A stretch of DNA of 8,905 nucleotides from Paludibacter sp. Its GTDB lineage: Bacteria; Bacteroidota; Bacteroidia; Bacteroidales; Paludibacteraceae. Shown one piece after another: positions 1 to 8,238 of the stretch; within the stretch, counting starts at the first letter, position 1; every line of letters starts with the position of its first letter. The stretch is from positions 1 to 8,905 of the forward strand of contig JAUSNQ010000001.1 in assembly GCA_030655595.1 (NCBI GenBank), in the 5' to 3' direction. The notes below the pieces were generated by a model that did not search any database, had not been told where the DNA came from, and worked only from the letters and a program-made list of their open reading frames with translations. Position numbers and translations under genes: made by a program.

Positions 1-771
<771 letters not shown>

Positions 772-791
772 TTCAAAACTGATAAATATCA

Positions 792-824
792 ATCCCCGAT
801 AGCATCCTGTTGTCGGGGATTTTT
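792..824 (+). terminator. Rho-independent terminator after gap
   Basis: A stem with arms ATCCCCGATAGCA (792-804) and TGTTGTCGGGGAT (808-820) closes on a 3-nt loop, TCC. It has 13 pairs including two G-T wobbles, and the outer 8 pairs are perfect and GC-rich. A short T run follows (821-824). It lies 20 nt after the gap stop codon, so it should end the gap transcript and separate it from feoAB. Confidence 0.9.
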
Positions 825-875
825 AATATGAATTACATACCTGAAAGTAGCCATGTGCTCAATCGAAAAATCATC

Positions 876-921
876 ATTATAGGGGATAATAAATTACAAT
901 TGAATATTTTATCTTTGTAAT
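876..921 (+). promoter_or_regulatory. Probable feoAB promoter region with two inverted repeats
   Basis: TATCTTTG at 910-917 matches the Bacteroidota -7 element TAnnTTTG exactly and would start transcription about 15-20 nt before the ATG. I see no good TTG-type -33 element at the usual distance. Two inverted repeats surround it: ATTAT (876-880) and ATAAT (886-890) separated by 5 nt, and ATTACAA (893-899) and TTGTAAT (915-921) separated by 15 nt; the second overlaps the -7 element. An iron-responsive repressor (Fur or DtxR family) would be expected to control feo, but neither repeat is a clear match to a known box, so the operator role is inference. Confidence 0.45.
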
Positions 922-937
922 CTGAAGTTTTAAAAAT

Positions 938-3415
938 ATGACTACTGACAATACATATCTTTCTGATTTAAAAACTGGTGACGAGGCAATCATTACGAAA
1001 GTCCTCGGTCGGGGTGCATTTCGTAAACGCATTACTGAAATGGGATTTGTAAAAGGGAAAAAAGTGACTGTTATCAAAAGCGCTCCCTTACTTGATCCGG
1101 TTGAGTATGAAATCATGGGATATAAGATCTCATTGCGACGCAGTGAGGCTGAGTTGGTCGAAGTTGTCTCCACTGATTTGGCAGATGATATAAATTTAGA
1201 TGATTATCAGGGTATAATCGACGATGAGACTTTAAAGATATCTGCATTAGCAAAAGGTAAAATTATCAATGTTGCATTGGTTGGTAATCCGAATTGTGGA
1301 AAAACTACATTATTTAATTTTGCGTCAGGTTCTCACGAAAGGGTTGGTAATTACAGTGGTGTTACCGTAGATGCCAAGGAAGCAAAATATAAACATGAAG
1401 GATACACCTTCAATATAGTTGATTTACCAGGAACATATTCAATCACCGAATACTCTCCCGAAGAATTGTTTGTGCGTTCTCATATCATTGATAAAATGCC
1501 GGATATTGTTATCAATGTGATTGATGCCTCCAATCTAGAACGGAATTTATTTCTTACTACCCAACTAATTGATATGAATATCAAGGTTGTAATTGCCTTG
1601 AATATGTACGATGAGTTGAAGAAGAAAGGTGCCAGGTTTGATTATGAATCCTTAGGCAAAATGATCGGGATTCCAATTATCCCAACTGTTGCTTCAAAAG
1701 GAAAAGGGGTGTCGAAACTTTTTTCAAAGTTGATAGAGGTTTACGAAGATCAGGATCCGATTGTGCGACATGTACACATCAATTATGGAACACTGATCGA
1801 GGATAGTATCAAAGAGATTCAGGATGAAATTTGGAGAAATCCTTCTATCACCGATAAAATTTCATCACGTTTTCTGGCTGTGAAATTATTGGAACATGAT
1901 AAACCCACCAAAGAGAGGCTTCAGAAATTCCCCAATTATGAAAACATAAAAAGTGCTACAAAGAAGAATATCAGCTTTTTGGAAAAGGAGTATGGCGAGA
2001 GTTCGGAGACGATTATGACAGATGCTAAATACGGTTTTATCTCCGGTGCACTTCGCGAAACATACCAAGAATCAAAGAAAGCAAAACGTGTAATTCGCGA
2101 AATTGACGATTTGCTTACCCACCGGTTTTGGGGATTTCCGTTTTTTCTATTTTTCATGTGGTTGATGTTTCAATCTACTTTTACCTTGGGTAGCTTTCCC
2201 ATGGAATGGATTGATACGGGAGTCGGTTTGCTGAGTAATTGGGTTGCCGGCATCATGAATCAGGGAGCGTTGAGAGATTTGTTGGTGGATGGAGTCATTG
2301 GCGGTGTTGGCGGAGTTATTATCTTCTTGCCCAACATTCTCATCTTATTTTTCTTCATTTCATTGATGGAAGATTCCGGATATATGTCCAGAGCATCTTT
2401 TATCATGGATAAACTGATGCATAAAATTGGTCTGCACGGGAAATCATTTATTCCCCTGATCATGGGTTTTGGATGTAATGTGCCGGCAATCATGGCTACC
2501 AGAACTTTGGAGAACCGGAAAGATAGAATTTTGACCATGATTATTACACCCTTCATGTCATGTAGTGCTCGTTTACCTGTCTATGTCCTGCTAATTTCTG
2601 CTATTTTTCCGAAAAATCAGGGAGTTGTATTGTTTTCGATTTATATTTTTGGAATTATTTTAGCTATTGTGACTGCCTTGATAATGAAACGTATAGCTTT
2701 TGCCAAAAAAGATGTTCCTTTTGTCATGGAATTACCACCATACCGCATTCCGACCTTACGCAATACTGCAATGCACATGTGGCATAAAGGTCAGCAATAT
2801 CTCAAAAAGATGGGAAATGTTATTTTAATTGCGTCCATTTTAATTTGGGCTTTGGGTTATTTTCCACGGAATGTAGTGTTATCTGTCGATTATGATGCCG
2901 AGATGCTGGCAGTTGAACAAAACGATTTGCTCCTAAATGAAGAAAAGACAGCTTTGTTACAAACTCTGGAGTATTCAAGAGAGGCTGAAAGACAGGAAAA
3001 ATCGTATATAGGCAGGATGGGGCATGCCATTGAGCCGATTATTAGTCCGCTTGGATATGATTGGAAAATGGGAGTAAGTATATTGACCGGATTGGCAGCT
3101 AAAGAAATTGTAGTGAGTACCATGGCGGTTCTGTATCAGTCAGGTTCCGGTACAGGAGAAGATCAGGAGACATTAAAAAACAAAATCAAAGAGCAGAAAC
3201 ACAATACAGGTACCTTAAAAGGACAACATGTATTTACTCCTTTGGCTAGCATCGGTTTTATGCTTTTTATTCTGATTTATTTTCCCTGTGTTGCAGTGAT
3301 TGCAGCTATTCGAAAAGAGTCAAACTGGGGATGGGCAATTTTTACAATGGTTTATACAACGGCACTTGCCTGGGTTGTCGCATTTTTAGTCTATCAGATA
3401 GGTAGCTTGCTTTAA
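938..3415 (+). CDS. feoB: Ferrous iron transport protein, FeoA-FeoB fusion
   Basis: Inner-membrane Fe2+ importer of 825 residues with FeoA and FeoB in one chain. Residues 8-77 form a FeoA-like SH3 domain (LSDLKTGDEAIITKVLG, ITEMGFVKGKKVTVI, YKISLRRSEAELV). After a linker, a G-protein domain starts near 108: G1 GNPNCGKTT (116-124), switch Thr in GVTV (141-144), G3 DLPG (162-165), G4 NMYD (222-225) and G5 near VASKGKG (251-257). A mostly helical stretch leads to the membrane domain (about 397-825), with EDSGYMSRA (478-486), the two Gate motifs GFGCNVPA (510-517) and SCSARLPVY (541-549), and YFPCVAV with Cys784. Residues 647-690 form a hydrophilic loop. FeoA-FeoB fusions are usual in Bacteroidota. 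No feoC is seen. The ATG at 938 has no strong Shine-Dalgarno sequence but matches the start of the FeoA domain. The frame is intact and all key motifs are present. Confidence 0.97.
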   Translation: MTTDNTYLSDLKTGDEAIITKVLGRGAFRKRITEMGFVKGKKVTVIKSAPLLDPVEYEIMGYKISLRRSEAELVEVVSTDLADDINLDDYQGIIDDETLKISALAKGKIINVALVGNPNCGKTTLFNFASGSHERVGNYSGVTVDAKEAKYKHEGYTFNIVDLPGTYSITEYSPEELFVRSHIIDKMPDIVINVIDASNLERNLFLTTQLIDMNIKVVIALNMYDELKKKGARFDYESLGKMIGIPIIPTVASKGKGVSKLFSKLIEVYEDQDPIVRHVHINYGTLIEDSIKEIQDEIWRNPSITDKISSRFLAVKLLEHDKPTKERLQKFPNYENIKSATKKNISFLEKEYGESSETIMTDAKYGFISGALRETYQESKKAKRVIREIDDLLTHRFWGFPFFLFFMWLMFQSTFTLGSFPMEWIDTGVGLLSNWVAGIMNQGALRDLLVDGVIGGVGGVIIFLPNILILFFFISLMEDSGYMSRASFIMDKLMHKIGLHGKSFIPLIMGFGCNVPAIMATRTLENRKDRILTMIITPFMSCSARLPVYVLLISAIFPKNQGVVLFSIYIFGIILAIVTALIMKRIAFAKKDVPFVMELPPYRIPTLRNTAMHMWHKGQQYLKKMGNVILIASILIWALGYFPRNVVLSVDYDAEMLAVEQNDLLLNEEKTALLQTLEYSREAERQEKSYIGRMGHAIEPIISPLGYDWKMGVSILTGLAAKEIVVSTMAVLYQSGSGTGEDQETLKNKIKEQKHNTGTLKGQHVFTPLASIGFMLFILIYFPCVAVIAAIRKESNWGWAIFTMVYTTALAWVVAFLVYQIGSLL

Positions 3416-3425
3416 AAAAAATGAT

Positions 3426-3433
3426 TACTTTTG
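3426..3433 (+). promoter_or_regulatory. Probable -7 promoter element of cstA
   Basis: TACTTTTG fits the Bacteroidota -7 consensus TAnnTTTG. A TTG at 3407-3409 lies 16 nt upstream, slightly closer than the usual -33 spacing, so only the -7 part is convincing. It sits just after the feoAB stop codon and would place the start of transcription near 3440, about 45 nt before the cstA ATG. This suggests cstA is expressed independently of feoAB. Confidence 0.45.
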
Positions 3434-3477
3434 CGGTTGAATTTTTGGAAATAGATTCAGTATAACCAAATCAACCG
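3434..3477 (+). promoter_or_regulatory. Inverted repeat / hairpin before cstA start
   Basis: CGGTTGA (3434-3440) and TTTGG (3444-3448) can pair with CCAAA (3466-3470) and TCAACCG (3471-3477). One pair is T-A through the whole arm except that TTTGG faces CCAAA with all five positions complementary; a 3-nt bulge (3441-3443) interrupts the left arm, and the loop is 17 nt. It ends 7 nt before the ATG at 3485 and lacks a T run, so it is not a terminator. It starts right after the -7 element, so on DNA it could be an operator around the transcription start, and on a feoAB read-through RNA it could mask the cstA start. Both roles are inference. Confidence 0.35.
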
Positions 3478-3484
3478 AAGAATC

Positions 3485-4912
3485 ATGATATCATTTACCC
3501 TTTCAATCGTCTTTTTGATAGTTGGCTATATCATTTATGGTCGAATCACAGAACGAGTTTTTGGAATAGACACCAACAGACCTACTCCTTCAATTGCGCA
3601 TCCGGATGGAATCGATTATGTTCCCCTGCCCTGGTGGAAAGTGTTTTTAATTCAGTTTTTAAATATTGCAGGATTAGGTCCGATTTTCGGAGCTATCATG
3701 GGGATTATGTACGGTCCGGCAGCTTTTTTGTGGATTGTGTTGGGTACTATTTTCGGTGGTGCTGTGCACGATTATATGTCCGGTATGATGTCGGTAAGAA
3801 GTAATGGAGCCGGTCAGCCCGAATTAGTCGGAAGGGAACTGGGAAGAAGTATCAAACAGTTCATGCGTTTCTTTTCCATTGGTTTGATGGTTGTGGTAGG
3901 AGCTGTATTTGTCTCGGGACCTGCTGAATTGCTGAATAATATGAGTTTTAATAACTTAGGTGTGACTTGGTGGGCAATCATTATTTTTACCTATTATATT
4001 TTAGCTACCCTCCTCCCGATTGATAAAATAATCGGTAAGATTTATCCTGTTTTTGGTGTCGCTCTGCTTGTTATGGCAGCTGGTATTTTAATTGCCATGT
4101 ATGTAAACAATGCTCCAATACCTGAATTTACAGCTGGTTTTGCCAATCAACATCCTAAAAATCTGCCGATATTCCCAATGATGTTTATTTCAATAGCCTG
4201 TGGGGCAATTTCAGGTTTTCATGCAACACAATCGCCTTTGATGGCCCGTTGCATACAAAATGAAAAATACGGTAGACGAATTTTCTACGGTTCAATGGTA
4301 GCTGAGGGCATTGTTGCTCTGATTTGGGCAGCCGCTGCATCCAGTTTCTTCGGTTCAATTGAGGGTCTTCAGGATTTTGTAGCCGGATTAGCACCTACTG
4401 CAAATAAACCCGCTGTAGTAGTGGATTTAATTTCTAAATCGTGGTTAGGACCAGTTGGTGGATTTTTAGCCTTACTGGGTGTTGTTGCAGCTCCACTTTC
4501 AACCGGAGATACAGCGTTGCGTTCAGCACGCCTTATGACTGCAGATTTCTTAAAATTTGAACAGAAATCTTTTAAAAACAGACTTGTATTGGCTATCCCT
4601 ATTTTCATCATTACTTTCATGATTTTGCAAGTGAATTTTGATATAATCTGGCGGTATTTTGCCTGGTGGAACCAAACGTTGTCAGTTTTTACCTTGTGGG
4701 CGATTACCGTCTATTTGGCAAAACGAGAGAAGTTTTATTTTATTTCTCTGATTCCAGCCATTTTCATGACTGCAGTCACCGTGACTTATATACTTTTAGC
4801 TCGTGAAGGTTTTGGCTTATCACCGATGTTATCATATACCACAGGGATTGGAACCGCTTTGGCTATGCTATTGCTGTTTTACATTAGAAAGCCAAAATTT
4901 AGTAGAGAATAG
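3485..4912 (+). CDS. cstA: CstA-family carbon starvation / pyruvate or peptide carrier, short form
   Basis: Integral membrane carrier of 475 residues from the CstA/BtsT family, whose studied members take up pyruvate or are linked to peptide use during carbon starvation; the substrate here cannot be read from the sequence. Family motifs are HPDGIDYVP (39-47), GPIFGAIMG (65-73), GAVHDYMSGMMSVR (92-105), GFHATQSPLMARC (244-256), LSTGDTALRSARL (338-350) and WRYFAWWNQTL (389-399). Hydrophobic segments run nearly throughout, roughly a dozen. E. coli CstA has about 700 residues; this shorter form, ending soon after the last helix at a basic tail (IRKPKFSRE), is a type also found in other Bacteroidota and looks complete. 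The start ATG at 3485 precedes the first helix directly. It lies 69 nt after feoAB with its own probable promoter. Family is secure; the gene name is by similarity. Confidence 0.92.
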   Translation: MISFTLSIVFLIVGYIIYGRITERVFGIDTNRPTPSIAHPDGIDYVPLPWWKVFLIQFLNIAGLGPIFGAIMGIMYGPAAFLWIVLGTIFGGAVHDYMSGMMSVRSNGAGQPELVGRELGRSIKQFMRFFSIGLMVVVGAVFVSGPAELLNNMSFNNLGVTWWAIIIFTYYILATLLPIDKIIGKIYPVFGVALLVMAAGILIAMYVNNAPIPEFTAGFANQHPKNLPIFPMMFISIACGAISGFHATQSPLMARCIQNEKYGRRIFYGSMVAEGIVALIWAAAASSFFGSIEGLQDFVAGLAPTANKPAVVVDLISKSWLGPVGGFLALLGVVAAPLSTGDTALRSARLMTADFLKFEQKSFKNRLVLAIPIFIITFMILQVNFDIIWRYFAWWNQTLSVFTLWAITVYLAKREKFYFISLIPAIFMTAVTVTYILLAREGFGLSPMLSYTTGIGTALAMLLLFYIRKPKFSRE

Positions 4913-4988
4913 AGACTTGATATTCAGAGGTGTTATCTGGTAAAGAAACTAAATTAATCATTGTATTGTTGTAGATTTAAAATATTGC

Positions 4989-5012
4989 TTTAATTTTATA
5001 GCTGAAATTAAA
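4989..5012 (+). repeat. AT-rich inverted repeat upstream of the GNAT-like gene
   Basis: TTTAATTT (4989-4996) and AAATTAAA (5005-5012) are perfect complements with an 8-nt spacer, ending 21 nt before the ATG at 5034. The arms are purely A/T, so chance is a real explanation in DNA this AT-rich. It may be a weak operator or leader hairpin. The rest of the 121-nt gap between cstA and this gene shows no convincing terminator and only a near match to a -7 element (TAGATTTA at 4972-4979). Confidence 0.2.
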
Positions 5013-5033
5013 CATAACGAAATAGAAATCACT

Positions 5034-6158
5034 ATGTCAATCATTATCAAAGAAGTCATTACGAAGAAGGATTTGAAAAAGTTCATTTGGTTCGGAATCA
5101 ACATGTACAAGGATTGCGAATTTGCTGCACCTCCTTTGATGATGGATGATCTGATGAATTTATCGAAAGGGAAGAATCCGGCATTAGACTTTTGTGAGAC
5201 GGCTTATTTTCTGGCGTATCGCGATAATAAAATTGTTGGGCGTATTGCAGGCATCATACATCCTGTTGCCAATGAAACATGGAACCACAAGAATGCCCGA
5301 TTTGGTTGGGTCGATTTTATTGATGATTCAGAGGTTTCAAAAGCACTTTTTTATGCTGTTGAACAATGGGCAAAATCAAATGGTATGGAGCATTTGCATG
5401 GCCCGCTGGGATTTACCGATTTAGATAATGAAGGAGCTTTGATTGAAGGATTTGATCGATTGGGAACGCTCGCAACCATTTATAACTATCCCTATTACAT
5501 CGAGCACTATGAGAAACTCGGATTTGCAAAAGAAGCAGACTGGAATGAGTATTTAATTACAGTTCCTGAAGTTTTGCCTGAAAGGTTTCTTCGCATTTCA
5601 GAGCTCGTAAAGGAAAAATATCAACTAAGGGCATTAAAATTTAAGTCGAAAAAGGATTTGGTGAATCAATATGCAAAAAAAATATTTGACTTGTTGAATG
5701 TCAGCTATCAGGATTTATTTGGATTTACCAAACTCAACGAAGCACAAATCTATTTTTATATCAAGTTGTATTTCAGCTTCTTCCGTTTGGACACTGTCTT
5801 TTTGGTTGCGAATGAAAAGAATGATTTAGTTGCTTTGGGTATTTCTATGCCTAGTTTTACAAAAGCGCTTCAGAAAGCAAAGGGCAAGCTCCTCCCATTC
5901 GGATGGCTATACATGTTGCGTGCGTTAAATAAAAATGACATCATTGATTTATACTTGATGGCAGTACATCCTGATTACCAAAATAAAGGGGTTAACTCCA
6001 TTATTTTTACGGAAATGATGCCTGTTGCAGCTAAGAACGGTTATCAATTTGCAGAAAGCAATCCTGAATTGGAAACCAATATAAAAATGTCGTCCCAATG
6101 GGATAATTTTGAACATATAAATCATAAAAAACGCCGGGTTTTTATTAAGAAAATCTGA
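5034..6158 (+). CDS. Uncharacterised GNAT-like acyltransferase family protein
   Basis: A soluble protein of 374 residues with no signal peptide or membrane segment. It looks like two GNAT-like halves. The first has a GNAT-like strand pattern (TAYFLAYRDNKIVGRIAGI, 56-74), then GWVDFIDD (91-98) and a striking block of apparently constrained residues, HLHGPLGFTDLDNEG (120-134), followed by NYPYYIEHYEKLGFAKEADW (151-170). The second ends in a recognisable acetyl-CoA-binding stretch, DLYLMAVHPDYQNKGVNSII (305-324). There the usual Q/R-x-x-G-x-G/A pattern reads QNKGVN, with Asn in the last place, and a late NPELETN (343-349) follows. I know this as a family widespread in Bacteroidota and other phyla and generally annotated only as hypothetical or N-acetyltransferase; no substrate is known to me. 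It stops 13 nt before nadB, so the two are probably cotranscribed, but a role in NAD synthesis is not shown. Being a protein-coding gene is certain; acyltransferase activity is inferred. Confidence 0.85.
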   Translation: MSIIIKEVITKKDLKKFIWFGINMYKDCEFAAPPLMMDDLMNLSKGKNPALDFCETAYFLAYRDNKIVGRIAGIIHPVANETWNHKNARFGWVDFIDDSEVSKALFYAVEQWAKSNGMEHLHGPLGFTDLDNEGALIEGFDRLGTLATIYNYPYYIEHYEKLGFAKEADWNEYLITVPEVLPERFLRISELVKEKYQLRALKFKSKKDLVNQYAKKIFDLLNVSYQDLFGFTKLNEAQIYFYIKLYFSFFRLDTVFLVANEKNDLVALGISMPSFTKALQKAKGKLLPFGWLYMLRALNKNDIIDLYLMAVHPDYQNKGVNSIIFTEMMPVAAKNGYQFAESNPELETNIKMSSQWDNFEHINHKKRRVFIKKI

Positions 6159-6165
6159 GAAAGGA
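6159..6165 (+). promoter_or_regulatory. Ribosome binding site of nadB
   Basis: GAAAGGA lies 6 nt before the GTG at 6172. It is the clearest Shine-Dalgarno sequence in the window and decides the GTG start: no in-frame ATG is available, the FAD-binding motif begins only about 10 residues later, and the preceding gene ends at 6158. Confidence 0.6.
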
Positions 6166-6171
6166 TATATT

Positions 6172-7749
6172 GTGACACGAAGATTTGATTTTTTGGTTAT
6201 TGGCAGTGGTATTGCAGGAATTAGTTTTGCTTTGAAAGTATCCAAATATGGGAAGGTTGCCTTGTTGAGCAAGTCTGTTTTGGAAGATACAAACACAGCT
6301 TATGCGCAGGGTGGAATCGCTTCGGTCACCTATAATCCGGATAGTTTTGAAAAACACATCAAAGATACACTTGATGCAGGCGATGGACATTGTGATTTGG
6401 CTGCTGTGGAGAAAGTGATTAAAGAAGCTCCTGCGCAAATTGAAGAATTGTTGAAATGGGGTATAGATTTTGATAGGGATGAAAACGGTAAATTTGATTT
6501 GCATAAAGAGGGCGGTCATAGCGAATTCAGAATTTTACATCACAAAGACAATACTGGTTTCGAGATGCAAAAGGCACTCATACGAAAACTTCGGTCGGAT
6601 AAGAATATTGAGGTTTTTGAGAATGCTTTTGCAATTTAAATTTTAACCCAGCATCATTTGGGAGAGGTTGTAACTCTTCATTCTCCTAATATTGAATGTT
6701 ATGGTGCATATGTGCTCAATCAACATTCTAACCACATCCATACTTTTTTGGCGAAAGTAACGATGATAGCAACGGGTGGTATTGGGAATGTGTATGCCAC
6801 TACAACAAATCCAGATGTGGCTACGGGAGACGGAATAGCTATGGTCCACCGGGCACGTGGGGCCATCAAAGATATGGAGTTTGTTCAGTTTCATCCGACT
6901 GCTTTGTATCACCCCGGTGATAGACCTACATTCTTGATAACAGAAGCAATCCGCGGTTATGGAGCAGTTTTACGCTGTAGAGATGGGAGCGAGTTTATGC
7001 AGAAGTATGATGAAAGAGGATCGCTTGCTCCTCGCGATATTGTTGCACGAGCTATTGATAATGAGATGAAGACCAGAGGGCATGATTATGTTTATTTAGA
7101 TGTGACTCATAAAGATGCCGAAGAAACCAAAACTCATTTTCCGAATATCTATAAAAAATGTTTGGAAAGTGGCATAGATATTACGAAAGATTATATTCCC
7201 GTTTCGCCAACCCAGCATTATGTTTGTGGAGGTATTACTGTCGATTTAAACGGGAAAACATCGATTAACAGATTGTATGCAGCGGGAGAATGTTCTTGTA
7301 CCGGACTGCATGGAGCAAATCGTTTGGCATCGAATTCGTTGATTGAAGCGATTGTTTATGCCGATGCAGCGGTAAAAGATGCAGTGAAACATATTGGAAA
7401 ATACACATTTAAAGAATTTATTCCTGACTGGGATGATGAAGGCACCAAACTTCCTGAAGAAATGGTGTTGATTACACAAAGTTTCAGGGAAGTAGAGCAA
7501 ATAATGAGTACTTATGTTGGAATTGTTCGGTCGAATTTAAGATTGAAACGTGCCATGAGTCGACTCGAAATTTTATATAGAGAGACAGAGGATTTATTTG
7601 ACAGATCCGTTGTTTCAAGAGAATTGTGTGAGCTCAGAAATGTTATCAGCGTTGCTTATCTGATCATTAAACATGCCTTGAGAAGAAAAGAAAGTCGTGG
7701 CTTGCATTATACGGTCGATTATCCGAAAAGAATGATGAGAAGCGAGTAG
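6172..7749 (+). pseudogene. nadB: L-aspartate oxidase, interrupted by an in-frame stop codon
   Basis: NadB oxidises L-aspartate to iminoaspartate with FAD; NadA then makes quinolinate, the precursor of NAD. Read through the stop, the gene spans 525 codons plus the final TAG, normal for the family. The first part (155 residues, from GTG) holds the FAD motif GSGIAG (11-16), AYAQGGIA (43-50) and EGGHSEFRILHHKDNTG (113-129). TAA at 6637-6639 ends it. The same frame then continues as ILTQHHLGE and on through ATGGIGNVYATTTNPD, TGDGIAMVHRARG, EFVQFHPTALYHPGDRP, LAPRDIVARAID, YLDVTH, PTQHYVCGGI and AAGECSCTGLHGANRLASNS to a normal NadB C-terminus, with no other lesion. Without read-through, only part of the FAD domain is made and activity should be lost. 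As I remember homologues, Glu commonly stands at the stop position (FAIEI), so one GAA to TAA change would explain it. It follows the GNAT-like gene by 13 nt; no nadA or nadC lies in the window. Family is certain; whether the gene is truly broken or the base is a sequence error is open. Confidence 0.85.
6637..6639 (+). other. Premature in-frame TAA within nadB
   Basis: The codons around it read GCA ATT TAA ATT TTA ACC CAG. Both sides are in the same frame, so a substitution explains it and an indel does not. The next possible start is TTG at 6658, with no Shine-Dalgarno sequence before it, so a separately translated C-terminal protein is unlikely. Confidence 0.9.
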
Positions 7750-7815
7750 TCAGAACATTATTACCCTTTGTGTTGGGAGAACAGATATCACTATTTTTTA
7801 AAATTTATATGATCA

Positions 7816-8196
7816 ATGAACAGAGCATTTTACATCTTAATTTTACCTGTTTTGATGGCAGTTCTTCAGACAGAGCTTTCTGCTCAGTCGAATGACCCAC
7901 CTAAAACCTCAGTAGTGAAAATTGAAGGATCTGCTCAGTTTTCCAGAACAGATGCGGAAAGGGCTGCTACGACTAATCAGCAAATTATTTCAGCAGACGG
8001 ATTTAGTTACTATACAACTGCTGGTGGCATTTATTTGGTTTTTCCAAAACCCAACAACAATGTAAGGTTGTTTGCTTTAACCGGTCAGGTTCTTTGGAGT
8101 GGTGAGCTGGTTTCAGGGCGTTTTTATATTCCAACGGGCGAAGGAATCTATTTTTTAAGGGTAAATAATAAAAGTTACAAGGTCAGTTGCAAATAA
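7816..8196 (+). CDS. Small exported protein with a type IX sorting-domain-like C-terminus
   Basis: A protein of 126 residues, about 100 after export. Residues 1-24 are a signal peptide: MNR, a hydrophobic core (AFYILILPVLMAVL) and a likely cut near LSAQ-S. Residues 25-60 are polar and low in recognisable structure. The last 60 residues resemble the C-terminal sorting domain of Bacteroidota secretion: VRLFALTGQVLWSG (83-96), then GRFYIPTGEGIYFLRVNNKSYKV (101-123), matching the usual pattern of a strand, L-T/S-G-x-x-V, and G-I-Y-F-x-R-V near the end. There is no enzyme or adhesin domain for the tail to carry, and the YPNP-type motif normally opening that domain is absent. One Cys lies next to the end (SCK). 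The ATG at 7816 is the only start giving a signal peptide. It is 66 nt after nadB and 42 nt before the Dabb gene. Function is unknown; actual use of type IX secretion is inference. Confidence 0.75.
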   Translation: MNRAFYILILPVLMAVLQTELSAQSNDPPKTSVVKIEGSAQFSRTDAERAATTNQQIISADGFSYYTTAGGIYLVFPKPNNNVRLFALTGQVLWSGELVSGRFYIPTGEGIYFLRVNNKSYKVSCK

Positions 8197-8238
8197 ATGC
8201 AATAGCACGACCCGAATATAAAAATTCATACATCAACA

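Noticed and set aside
877..1173. Minus-strand open frame over the feoAB promoter and FeoA domain
   Set aside because: It overlaps a well-supported gene on the other strand, covers its promoter and has no recognisable protein family; the same holds for the other minus-strand frames in the window.
6637..6639. Programmed stop-codon read-through or a recoded TAA
   Set aside because: TAA ends gap, feoAB and the small exported protein normally, and no downstream recoding structure is visible; a nonsense change or base error is simpler.
6658..7749. Separate gene starting at TTG 6658 for the second part of NadB
   Set aside because: No Shine-Dalgarno sequence lies before it, it begins in the middle of a conserved NadB stretch, and it lacks the FAD-binding N-terminus; it is better read as the rest of the interrupted gene.
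7762..7770. TACCCTTTG as a -7 promoter element for the small exported protein
   Set aside because: It has three bases instead of two between TA and TTTG and no clear -33 partner. The same applies to TACTGTTTG just before the gene at 8592.
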